Assembly: GCF_014203225.1 (NCBI RefSeq)
Contig: NZ_JACHIO010000004.1
Location: 248,001-312,000 of the forward strand
Direction of reading: 5' to 3'
DNA: 64,000 nt
Source: Granulicella mallensis
GTDB taxonomy: Bacteria; Acidobacteriota; Terriglobia; Terriglobales; Acidobacteriaceae
In this document: one piece after another, positions 37,213-45,868 of the stretch
How positions within the stretch are numbered: position 1 is the first letter of the stretch
Layout of the letters: each line of letters begins with the position of its first letter
Notes under the pieces: model-generated
What the model was told of the DNA's origin: nothing
The model's input: only the letters and a program-made list of their open reading frames with translations
Database searches by the model: none
Program-made: the position numbers and the translations under genes

Positions 37213-37821
37213 ATCCATCGCTGACAGATCCAGACTGTAAACCTCTATCTGATTGGTTTTGCTTTGCCTGGTTTCGACAGACGATAAAACGTTCGGCCAG
37301 GCAGCGCTGCAACAGGCGTCAATACCCTGCAATCCCTGCAACATCTTGCGATAGCAGGAGATATCTCCGTATCCTTTTTTAAATTTGTTTCGTAAACACA
37401 GATGCAGGCAATGCTGAACAAGGTATTGTTAAAATACTGTTGACCGTCCTTGATTCTAATGATACGTTCCTAAGTATCTTTTGTACCCAATCTTTCGCGT
37501 CACGTTTCGAGTGAACGTCGTATGCAGAACCTTTGCGGCTCACTCTCTTTCAGGCTCGCATTTCATTCTGTTCTATCGACGTACCGATGGAGGTTTCGAA
37601 TGTAACGATGTCGAACCGCTTTCCGCCTGTGCTTATTGGCTGGTTTGTTATCCGCACTATAGGTTGCTGCATCGATCCTCCCTCCCATCCTGTCCGCTCA
37701 AAGCATGATCGCAAGTTCGCTCTCAGGTTTTACCCAGACCAATCTGGCACGCCCCTCATCGAGTTTCCAAACTCTCAACCACGGGTGGAGAATCTAGCCC
37801 CCAAAATTCAAGGAGATTCAA
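37213..37821 (+). other. 609-base gene-free region upstream of CBM5-GH18 chitinase
   Basis: It contains the promoter/operator block at 37440-37478 and then about 340 bases of leader before the chitinase. Short frames in the leader have no ribosome sites and I do not believe them. No terminator was seen after the ROK gene. Confidence 0.6.
37440..37478 (+). promoter_or_regulatory. Promoter/operator block of the CBM5-GH18 chitinase
   Basis: TTGACC (37440-37445), 15 bases, then GATACGTTCCTAAGTATC (37461-37478). The 18-base inverted repeat matches the copy before TonB receptor 1 at 17 positions and the -35-like box and spacing are the same, while the spacer sequence differs. This points to a shared regulator of the two genes. 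Confidence 0.65.
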
Positions 37822-39951
37822 ATGAAGCGCACTATCATCTCCCTATTTCTGTTTTGTGGCTTACTCGTTCTATCACTTCCCAGGGCCGCCTCAGCCCAGA
37901 CCGCATGCGCTCCAGCATGGAGCGCCACGGCGATCTACACCGCAGGCATGACAGCAAGTCTGAGCGGCGAAAACTACGTCGCCAACTGGTGGACCCAAGG
38001 CAACAGTCCAGCAACCAACAGCGGCGGACCGACCACGGGTCAGCCCTGGACCGCGACAGGAGCCTGTTCGAGCTCGACCTGTTCGACGGTGCCGGCTGTA
38101 CCAACTGGATTAGCTTCTTCTGCAACGACTAGTTCCGGCACAAGCCTGAGCTGGGGAGCGGTTACTGCTCCTACAGGCTGCACCGTTAGCTACAAAGTGC
38201 TGCAAGGTGGAGCTTCGATTGCGACCCCAAGCACAAACTCCGATGCCGTAACGGGCCTCTCTCCCTCTACAACCTACAGCTTCACCGTGGAAGCCTCGGA
38301 CGCTGCGGGTACCTCAGCCGCGAGTTCGGCAGTGAGTGTGAAGACCCTGGCCAGCTCCTGCGCGACCGCGCCGAGTGCCCCCACCGGCCTGACGGCCTCT
38401 GGCACGACGGGTTCCACCACCAATCTGAGCTGGACCGCGGTTACGCCTCCTACTGGCTGCACTGTCAGCTATTCCATCTCAGGTGGACCTTCGACCTTAA
38501 CCCCAACCACAACGTCGGATACCGTGAGCGGCTTGACGCCTTCGACCGCCTATACCTTCACTGTCGTAGCCAAGGATAGCGCCGGCACATCGACTGGAGC
38601 CACGGTAAAGGTAACGACAACCGCCGTCGTCAGCCAGTCGTTTGTTGGCGGGTGGTTTGAAGAGTGGGGCACCTACTATGCCAACTCGAACGTTGCGGAC
38701 CTACAGAACAGTGGAGGAGTCAACGCTCTTACGCATCTCATCTATGCTTTTGCCAAGCCTGCTGCGAACGGCAGCAATGTGACTTGCGCAATTGCCGATT
38801 CCTATGCCGATTACCAGAAGGTCGTCCCACAGGTAACTGGTGCTACTCCCGCCGTAGCTCCGCTGCAGGGTAACTTTGGCGCACTCGCGCAACTCAAGCA
38901 GCTCCATCCCAACCTGAAGGTGTTGATCTCCATCGGTGGATGGAATCCGCCCACCTACAATCAGCTCTTCGACCAGGCATCCAGCACGGCTGCTCAGCGC
39001 CAGGCGTTTGTCAGCTCGTGCGTCAACATGTTCATCCAGGGCAATATCGCCTCGGGTGTTTCCACCGGCACTCTCTTCGATGGCTTCGACATCGATTGGG
39101 AGTTCCCGAACGCAAACGATACGGCCAACTTCACCGCGTTGATGACCGAATTCCGCAACGAGCTGAACACGTTGACGACAACCACCGGCAAGACCTATCA
39201 GCTACTCGCCGATTTGCCTGCTGGTCCGTCAACACCGGGCGCGGCTGCGGACTCGGGCAACGATGGCGGTTATGACACGATCAATATCGCGGGTCTGTCC
39301 GCGGTGTTGGACTACATCAATGTCGACGGCTATAACTACTCCGGCGACTTTTCAAGCGCCACCAATGACGCGTCTCCGCTGTTCGACGAGGCTGCAAGCC
39401 CGCTTTTTGGAACAGGTGAGACGATTCAATCCACCGTACAGTACTATCTTGCTCACGGCGCAGCGCCGGCCAAGTACACCATGGGCTTCCCACTCTATGG
39501 TGCTGGCTGGGCGGGAGGTCTGACCTCAGCCAACAGCGGCATGTACCAGAACGCAACCGGAGTTACAGATCCGACTGGCGCTCTGACTACGAACGGAACA
39601 GCTCCGGTTCCTAACCTCAACGGCGTAGGAAACTGCTCGACAGGTGATAACCAGGGAAGTCCGGCAGCAGGATGCGACTACATCCTGACCGACGGTCTGG
39701 CAACCTATCAGACGATTGAGAACCTGTTGAATCACGGATTCACTTCCAGCTACGACGCTACCCGCTGCGTAGTTCGTATGTATAACCCAACCACCAACAC
39801 GGCATTCAGCTACGACAATCCTGAGTCGGTGCAATGCAAGGTGAACTACATCAAGGCCAATGGCCTGGGCGGTGGTTATGTTTGGGCGTTGAAAGACGAC
39901 GACACCAGCTCATCCCTGACCAAAGCCCTTGGAGCAGACCTTAACCCGTAA
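37822..39951 (+). CDS. Secreted GH18 chitinase with CBM5/12 and two FnIII domains
   Basis: A 709-residue modular chitinase. Signal peptide (LFLFCGLLVLSLPRAASA), then a CBM5/12 chitin-binding domain (about residues 28-75: WSATAIYTAGMTAS, YVANWWTQGNSP, PWTATGAC), two FnIII linkers (about 93-175 and 185-268) and a GH18 barrel (about 275-705). The catalytic motif FDGFDIDWEFP keeps the DxxDxDxE residues, and SIGGWNPP, MGFPLYGAGWAGG and GGGYVWALKDD are the other family marks. It attacks insoluble chitin outside the cell. AAGGAG precedes the ATG by seven bases. A TonB receptor follows on the same strand, beyond a terminator-like hairpin. Confidence 0.92.
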   Translation: MKRTIISLFLFCGLLVLSLPRAASAQTACAPAWSATAIYTAGMTASLSGENYVANWWTQGNSPATNSGGPTTGQPWTATGACSSSTCSTVPAVPTGLASSATTSSGTSLSWGAVTAPTGCTVSYKVLQGGASIATPSTNSDAVTGLSPSTTYSFTVEASDAAGTSAASSAVSVKTLASSCATAPSAPTGLTASGTTGSTTNLSWTAVTPPTGCTVSYSISGGPSTLTPTTTSDTVSGLTPSTAYTFTVVAKDSAGTSTGATVKVTTTAVVSQSFVGGWFEEWGTYYANSNVADLQNSGGVNALTHLIYAFAKPAANGSNVTCAIADSYADYQKVVPQVTGATPAVAPLQGNFGALAQLKQLHPNLKVLISIGGWNPPTYNQLFDQASSTAAQRQAFVSSCVNMFIQGNIASGVSTGTLFDGFDIDWEFPNANDTANFTALMTEFRNELNTLTTTTGKTYQLLADLPAGPSTPGAAADSGNDGGYDTINIAGLSAVLDYINVDGYNYSGDFSSATNDASPLFDEAASPLFGTGETIQSTVQYYLAHGAAPAKYTMGFPLYGAGWAGGLTSANSGMYQNATGVTDPTGALTTNGTAPVPNLNGVGNCSTGDNQGSPAAGCDYILTDGLATYQTIENLLNHGFTSSYDATRCVVRMYNPTTNTAFSYDNPESVQCKVNYIKANGLGGGYVWALKDDDTSSSLTKALGADLNP

Positions 39952-40007
39952 GAACGTTGTGCCGTACAGGAGAAGTCGTCCTGGCCGGTGAAAATAGCTC
40001 CTAACGA

Positions 40008-40051
40008 GTTCGACCTTCGGATCGCAACAGATCGCGATCTGAAGGTCGGAC
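40008..40051 (+). terminator. Hairpin after the CBM5-GH18 chitinase
   Basis: An 18-base stem with two mismatched or wobble positions (GTTCGACCTTCGGATCGC against GCGATCTGAAGGTCGGAC) and an 8-base loop, 57 bases after the stop. No clear T-tract follows, so read-through into the TonB receptor gene is possible. Confidence 0.55.
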
Positions 40052-40126
40052 TAAACCACAGACAAAGCTGAGCAATTCGAAAACCACGCTCCTGCGCCGC
40101 GAGCAGCAATATTTATGGAGAGCCTC

Positions 40127-43100
40127 ATGATCAAAGCTAGTTCCGCTTTTTGTACAGAAGTTGCGTTCGTTCCGAACGTTTCGGCGAAGAGAGCGAGTTT
40201 CACAAAAAAACGCTCCTATCTACTTCTTCTGTTAATGACGATTTTGTTTTTGTTCTCTCCGCTGACGCGTGGACAGGAGTTGGCAGGAACTTTCTCAGGC
40301 ACGGTAACGGACAGCACCGGTGCAGTGATTCAGAACGCCAGTATCACCATCACTCAGAACGGAGTGAATGGAGAACCTCGTATAGTCCAGTCCAATAGCT
40401 CCGGAAACTACACAGCCAGCAACCTACCTGCCGGCACCTATACGATTACTGTGACGGACCCAAACTTCGAGACATTTGCGGACCGTAACGTCGTTCTGAA
40501 TGTGGCGCAAAAACGCACAATCAATGTGCAACTGAAGCCCGGATCACAAAGTCAGACGGTGACGGTCGAGGATCACCCGGTGTCTGTCGACACCGAAAGC
40601 AGCTCTCAGGCTGGAACCATCTCTGGAACCCAGGTACGCGAGTTGGAGCTGGTCAATCGCAACTTTCAACAGTTGGTTACGCTACAGCCAGGCGTTGTAA
40701 GCCAACTGCCGGATCAGCCCGGTTTTGGCAGCCTTAACAGTACGTCTACGATCTCCGTCAACGGCGCACGTACGGGCGCTAATAATTGGTCGGTCGATGG
40801 CGCGGATATCAACGACAGCGGCTCGAACACCACGCTACTTAACACCCCCAGCATCGATGCTATCCAGGAGTTCACGCTGGAACGCAGCTCCTACGATGCC
40901 AGCTTCGGACGCAGCGGAGGCGGCCAGGTTCTGGTGTCGACCCGGTCCGGCACCAGTTCGTTCCATGGCGATGTCTATGAATTTGTGCGAACGGAAAATA
41001 CCAATGCAAACTCCTACTTCAACAATCTGACCGGTCTCCCTCGCTCGCCTGATCATTACAATAATTACGGCTTTACTTTGGGCGGGCCGCTCTATATTCC
41101 GCATGCCTACAACACAGGCAAGAATAAGACCTTCTTCTTCTGGTCGGAAGAATGGCGCAAGATCTCTACACCTACAACAAACAATGTACCGGGTGCGACC
41201 GCGGCTGAATTAAGTGGCACATTTTTCTCACCGACTGCACTGAATGCACCCGCGGGCTGCGTCACCAGCTATACGCCCTACATCGCACCCACCGCGCAGG
41301 GCGGTGTCGGTTCGGGTGGTGTCGGCACCATCAATATCAACAATCCCAGTTGCATCAGTAAGAATGCCCAGGTATACCTGTCGCAGATCATCAGCAAGTT
41401 CCCGGCAAATTTCACTACGGTCAACGCTCAAACTGGATTTGCTGAAGGAAGCAACATTACATCTTACACCGTTTTGAACAACTTTCGCCAGGACCTGGTT
41501 CGTATCGACCATTACTTCAGCGACAGGCTGCATTTCTTTGCGCGCGGCATGGAAGATTCCGCTCCCAGCAACAGTCCTACGGGCCTGTTTGGTGGCGCTA
41601 ACTACCCAGGCGTCTTGAATGTGCCTATCAATGCTCCGGGCTACAACGTCGTGGGGAACCTGACTTGGACGATCTCTCCAAAGATGGTGAACGAACTCGA
41701 GTTTGCATACTCCCAGGGAGGCATCAAGGGTGGACTCAATGGCGCTGGAAACTCACCCAGCGTCCTTGCCTCGCTGACGAACCAGCAGGCCTATCCCGAC
41801 CCCTACGGACGTATTCCAGGCGTGACTCTGCTGGACTCCTCGGTTACCGGCGTGTCGCAAGGCAATGCTCCATACAACGAACGCAATCTGGACCGCAACA
41901 TCTTTGACAACTTTACGGCAACCCTGGGCAATCACACGCTGCATGCCGGCGTTACAGTCCAGCAGATGTTGAAGACCGAGAACGGTGGTGGCGGAAATCC
42001 GAACTTCCAATTCAATACATGGGGAGATTTTCTGCTGGGCAATGTGGCGCTGTACACACAGGGCAGCCGCGATATCGTTCCGGACCTTCAATTCTGGAAC
42101 ACGGAAGCCTATATCCAGGACGACTGGAAAGCGACCCACAACTTGAATGTGAATCTAGGCCTTCGCTGGACACGATTCCCTTCGCCCGGAGATGTAAACG
42201 ATACACTCACCAACTTTGATCCGACGGTGTACGACCCGAAGAAAGCGCCGCTTCTCGATGGCAATGGAAACTTTGTGGCCGGGCAGGCTTTCACGTCGGC
42301 AAATTATGCCAATGGAATGATCTTTCCCACGGGCTCTGCCTGCGCAGCCGCTCAGGCCATCACCTCTCAGGCCTCCTGCTCTCCCTATGGCGGCATCGTG
42401 AACCCAAACAATAACTGGAACTTTGCGCCCCGCGTAGGCTTTGCCTACGATCTCTATGGGAACGGGAAGACTGTTCTGCGCGGCGGGTTCGGCATATTCT
42501 TCGACCGCACTCTGGACGGCATCTGGGAACAGAACGCATTCAGCGATCCACCGCTAGTGCAGACGACGACGATCAGCAACACGTCATTTGATAATCCTTT
42601 GGGGACTGGTGCCGCGGTACCTGCTCTCGGACCGAATGCTCTTACAACAACAGGCGATCCCATCTTCAAGGTTCCTTCGTATACCGATTTCAACCTTTCA
42701 CTACAGCAGCAACTGGCCCCCACGACCGTGCTGGAAATTGCCTATGTGGGCTCAGTCTCTCGCCACTTGCTGGGAGAGCTGGATTTGAATATGCCCACGC
42801 TAGCTACCCGTGAAGAAAATCCGTTAGATCCTCTCAACAACATCCGTCCCTATCTGGGGTATTCGGATTTCCATACCCGGCTTCCCGTCTTCACCTCCAA
42901 CTACAACTCGCTACAGGTACAGTTGACTCACAAGTCGCGAGACCTAAACTTAGGTATCGCCTACACTTGGTCGAAGAACCTGTCGGATCAAGCCAACGAT
43001 CGCGGCACAGCCAATACCTACACCTATGATCCGAAACTGGACTACGGACCTTCTTCCATCAATGAACCGCAGATCTTTATCGCCAACTTCGTCTATAAGG

Positions 43101-43678
43101 AACCCTTCCTCCGTGAGCAACACGGATTGCTTGGGCACGTATTGGGCGGCTGGGAGATTTCGGGTATTACCAATTTCCAATCCGGACTGTCCACCACACT
43201 CTCTCAGAATACCGATCCCTTCGCTTGCACCGCTCCAAGCAATAACAACCCTGCAGGCAATATCACTCCCCTCTGCGCGGCTACCAATGCAGGGGGACCC
43301 TATCCAGGCGGTTTGGGAATGGTAAATCCAAATGCAGATATTCTTCCTCGCCCCGATCAGATAGCTCCAGTCCACTTGACCAAGACAAAGGCTCAATGGT
43401 TCACAACGAGTTCTTTCATACCGGCACAAGGCCATTTCGGCACTGCTCCAGTAGGAGGCTTTCTGAGCCCAGGACTGGAAAAGATTGACCTGGGCTTGCT
43501 GAAAAACTTCAAAATCACCCAGCGAGCCAATCTTCAGATGCGCGCTGAAACCTTCAACGTCTTCAACCACACAAACTTCTCAACCCTAGACACGGGCATT
43601 GCGGACGGTACCTTTGGACAGGCCACAGCCGCTCATTCGCCTCGTATTATGCAGTTCAGCGGAAAGCTCTACTTCTAA
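40127..43678 (+). CDS. Oar-like TonB-dependent receptor 2
   Basis: A receptor of 1183 residues, intact. After a long basic N-terminus comes a signal segment (SYLLLLLMTILFLFSPLTRG), a carboxypeptidase-regulatory domain (about residues 53-140: GTFSGTVTDSTGAVIQNASITI), the plug (GTQVRELELVNRNFQQLVTLQPGV, then SVNGARTGANNWSVDG) and a large beta-barrel ending in GKLYF. Such receptors take up oligosaccharides in Acidobacteria; its place after a chitinase and before a hexosaminidase suggests chito-oligosaccharides. ATG at 40127 has GGAGAG at good spacing; an ATG at 40115 does not. Confidence 0.9.
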   Translation: MIKASSAFCTEVAFVPNVSAKRASFTKKRSYLLLLLMTILFLFSPLTRGQELAGTFSGTVTDSTGAVIQNASITITQNGVNGEPRIVQSNSSGNYTASNLPAGTYTITVTDPNFETFADRNVVLNVAQKRTINVQLKPGSQSQTVTVEDHPVSVDTESSSQAGTISGTQVRELELVNRNFQQLVTLQPGVVSQLPDQPGFGSLNSTSTISVNGARTGANNWSVDGADINDSGSNTTLLNTPSIDAIQEFTLERSSYDASFGRSGGGQVLVSTRSGTSSFHGDVYEFVRTENTNANSYFNNLTGLPRSPDHYNNYGFTLGGPLYIPHAYNTGKNKTFFFWSEEWRKISTPTTNNVPGATAAELSGTFFSPTALNAPAGCVTSYTPYIAPTAQGGVGSGGVGTININNPSCISKNAQVYLSQIISKFPANFTTVNAQTGFAEGSNITSYTVLNNFRQDLVRIDHYFSDRLHFFARGMEDSAPSNSPTGLFGGANYPGVLNVPINAPGYNVVGNLTWTISPKMVNELEFAYSQGGIKGGLNGAGNSPSVLASLTNQQAYPDPYGRIPGVTLLDSSVTGVSQGNAPYNERNLDRNIFDNFTATLGNHTLHAGVTVQQMLKTENGGGGNPNFQFNTWGDFLLGNVALYTQGSRDIVPDLQFWNTEAYIQDDWKATHNLNVNLGLRWTRFPSPGDVNDTLTNFDPTVYDPKKAPLLDGNGNFVAGQAFTSANYANGMIFPTGSACAAAQAITSQASCSPYGGIVNPNNNWNFAPRVGFAYDLYGNGKTVLRGGFGIFFDRTLDGIWEQNAFSDPPLVQTTTISNTSFDNPLGTGAAVPALGPNALTTTGDPIFKVPSYTDFNLSLQQQLAPTTVLEIAYVGSVSRHLLGELDLNMPTLATREENPLDPLNNIRPYLGYSDFHTRLPVFTSNYNSLQVQLTHKSRDLNLGIAYTWSKNLSDQANDRGTANTYTYDPKLDYGPSSINEPQIFIANFVYKEPFLREQHGLLGHVLGGWEISGITNFQSGLSTTLSQNTDPFACTAPSNNNPAGNITPLCAATNAGGPYPGGLGMVNPNADILPRPDQIAPVHLTKTKAQWFTTSSFIPAQGHFGTAPVGGFLSPGLEKIDLGLLKNFKITQRANLQMRAETFNVFNHTNFSTLDTGIADGTFGQATAAHSPRIMQFSGKLYF

Positions 43679-43701
43679 CCTCTAACCGAAACAGCAAGGA
43701 C

Positions 43702-43727
43702 AAGGCCGGAGCGCAAGCTTCGGCCTT
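43702..43727 (+). terminator. Terminator after TonB receptor 2
   Basis: AAGGCCG / CGGCCTT arms with an inner AGC/GCT pairing form a hairpin 23 bases after the receptor's stop, followed by CCTTTG. Plausible intrinsic terminator. Confidence 0.6.
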
Positions 43728-43798
43728 CCTTTGTCACCAGCTCTATACAATTCTCTTTTCTAAGCTTTGCCAGACGATTCCACAATCAAGAAGGTGCC

Positions 43799-45850
43799 AT
43801 GTTCCGTTCAGATATGAGACGTACGAGTTGCGCAGTCTTTATGTTCTCTTTCATGTTGCTCGCCGGCAACTCGTCAGCGAAGGCCCAGACACCGCTCTCC
43901 CTCATTCCTCTGCCTGCAACCGCAGTACAGGGAACCGGTAACCTGCCGGTCGATCATGGGCTGCAGGTTGTCTTGGAGGGCTACACGGAACCGCGCCTTG
44001 AGCGGGCGCGCGCGCGTTTCTTAGATACTCTGTCCCGGGAGATCGGGACCTCCGGCGTGCCTCCCCAGACCGATGCAGGCGGAAAGCTCATCATCAAGAC
44101 AGCTGGGCCAAGTGCTCCCGTACAACAGCTTGGCGAAGATGAGTCATACCATCTGGAGATCACCACCACAGGAGCGCAGCTCACTGCGCCGACTCCCCTG
44201 GGCGTACTGCATGGGTTACAGACATTTCTGCAATTGGTTCACAGCACCCCTGGGGGTTATGCGGCTGGCGCCATAACGATCGACGACAAGCCACGCTTTC
44301 CCTGGCGCGGACTCATGATCGATACAGGACGCCACTTTATGCCGCTCGAGGTCATCCGGCAGAACCTCGATGGTATGGAGGCCGTGAAGATGAATGTCTT
44401 TCACTGGCACCTCTCCGAAGACCAGGGCTTTCGAGTAGAGAGCAAGATCTTTCCCCTGCTGCAGGAGAAAGGTTCGGACGGTCTGTACTATACGCAGGAC
44501 CAGGTTCGAGGCATCCTCGAATACGCCCGCGACCGTGGTATCCGTGTCATTCCAGAGTTCGATATGCCGGGCCATGCAACCGCATGGTTTGTCGGCTATC
44601 CCAACCTGGCGAGCGGCAGCGGACCCTACAAAATTGAACGTCATTGGGGGATCTTCGACCCAGCGATGGACCCCACCCGTGAGAGCACCTACCAGTTTCT
44701 TGATCAGTTATTCGGTGAGATGACGGCCCTCTTCCCCGATGCCTACTTCCATATCGGCGGAGATGAGTGCAACGGCAAGGAATGGGATGCCAATCCCCGC
44801 ATCAAGCAGTACATGCAGGCCCACCACATCAAGGACGATGCTGGCCTGCAAGCGTATTTCACCAGCAGGGTGCAGCAGCTCGTTACGAAGCGTCACAAGA
44901 TTACGGTCGGTTGGGACGAGGTGCTGCAACCGGATACGCCTCACGATGTCGTAATCCAATCATGGCGCGGTCAGGATTCCCTGGCGGAAGCGGCACGGCG
45001 CGGCTATCGCGGGCTTTTATCCGCAGGCTACTACATCGATCTAAACCAATCGGCAGCCGACCATTATGCGGTAGATCCTCTCGAGAACGGCAAGGCCAAG
45101 TTATCCCCTGCGGAGGAAGCCAATATTCTCGGTGGTGAAGCGACCATGTGGACGGAGTACGCCACTCCTGAAAACATAACCGGCAAAATCTGGCCGCGAA
45201 CCGCCGCCATCGCGGAGCGGCTCTGGTCCGCTCAAAGTGTGAAGGATGCCGACTCCATGTACCGGCGTATCGATACGCTCTCGCAAAAATTTGCTTATTA
45301 CGGTTTGCCCTATCAGGGTGTCAGAGAGCAGATGATGCGGAGGTTGAATAGTTATAGCGATCCAAAGGCGCTACAGGTCCTTGCAAGTGTAGTGCAGCCC
45401 CCCAGGGACTATGCTCGGGAAGAGTTGCGGGCCTATGATGCCTTCTATCCCTTGAATCGACTCGTCGACACGGTTCCCCCCGAAAGCGACAAGGCCCGGG
45501 AGTTCAATGACCTCGCCGCGCGAATTGCCGCAGGAAAGGCCACCCCAGAAGACTGGCAGAAAGCGCGTCAATGGCTGGCGTTGTGGCGCGACAACGATGC
45601 AACTCTCCAGCCCTCCCTACCGAAATCCACCTTGACGGCTGAGTTAGCACCGTTGTCTCACAACCTCTCGCAGGCCGCCACCATCGGCTTACTCGCTCTC
45701 GATGCCCTGCAAAATAACGCGCCCGTTAGCGCCGAAATGCAAAAGAAACAGCTGGCTGAGCTTAAAGAGCTTGAAAAACCACAGGCTATCCTGCTAAACA
45801 GGATCGTCCCAGGCGTGGAGGTGCTGGTAAGCGCAGCCAAAGCCCAATAA
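43799..45850 (+). CDS. GH20 beta-N-acetylhexosaminidase, secreted
   Basis: A 683-residue enzyme. A signal peptide (VFMFSFMLLAGNSSAKA, cleavage before QTP) precedes a GH20b N-terminal domain (about residues 30-150) and a TIM-barrel catalytic domain (about 155-500) with FPWRGLMIDTGRHFMP, MNVFHWHLSEDQGFR and the catalytic pair HIGGDE (Asp-Glu). A helical C-terminal region of about 150 residues follows. It releases terminal GlcNAc from chito-oligosaccharides in the periplasm or outside, which fits the chitinases and receptors nearby. AAGG precedes the ATG by six bases. The next gene starts 18 bases later. Confidence 0.92.
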   Translation: MFRSDMRRTSCAVFMFSFMLLAGNSSAKAQTPLSLIPLPATAVQGTGNLPVDHGLQVVLEGYTEPRLERARARFLDTLSREIGTSGVPPQTDAGGKLIIKTAGPSAPVQQLGEDESYHLEITTTGAQLTAPTPLGVLHGLQTFLQLVHSTPGGYAAGAITIDDKPRFPWRGLMIDTGRHFMPLEVIRQNLDGMEAVKMNVFHWHLSEDQGFRVESKIFPLLQEKGSDGLYYTQDQVRGILEYARDRGIRVIPEFDMPGHATAWFVGYPNLASGSGPYKIERHWGIFDPAMDPTRESTYQFLDQLFGEMTALFPDAYFHIGGDECNGKEWDANPRIKQYMQAHHIKDDAGLQAYFTSRVQQLVTKRHKITVGWDEVLQPDTPHDVVIQSWRGQDSLAEAARRGYRGLLSAGYYIDLNQSAADHYAVDPLENGKAKLSPAEEANILGGEATMWTEYATPENITGKIWPRTAAIAERLWSAQSVKDADSMYRRIDTLSQKFAYYGLPYQGVREQMMRRLNSYSDPKALQVLASVVQPPRDYAREELRAYDAFYPLNRLVDTVPPESDKAREFNDLAARIAAGKATPEDWQKARQWLALWRDNDATLQPSLPKSTLTAELAPLSHNLSQAATIGLLALDALQNNAPVSAEMQKKQLAELKELEKPQAILLNRIVPGVEVLVSAAKAQ

Positions 45851-45868
45851 TCCCCTCAGGATGGTGGC

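Noticed and set aside
37481-38132. Small frames at 37481-37708 and 37533-38132
   Set aside because: No ribosome site; they lie in the leader of the chitinase and one overlaps the gene in another frame.
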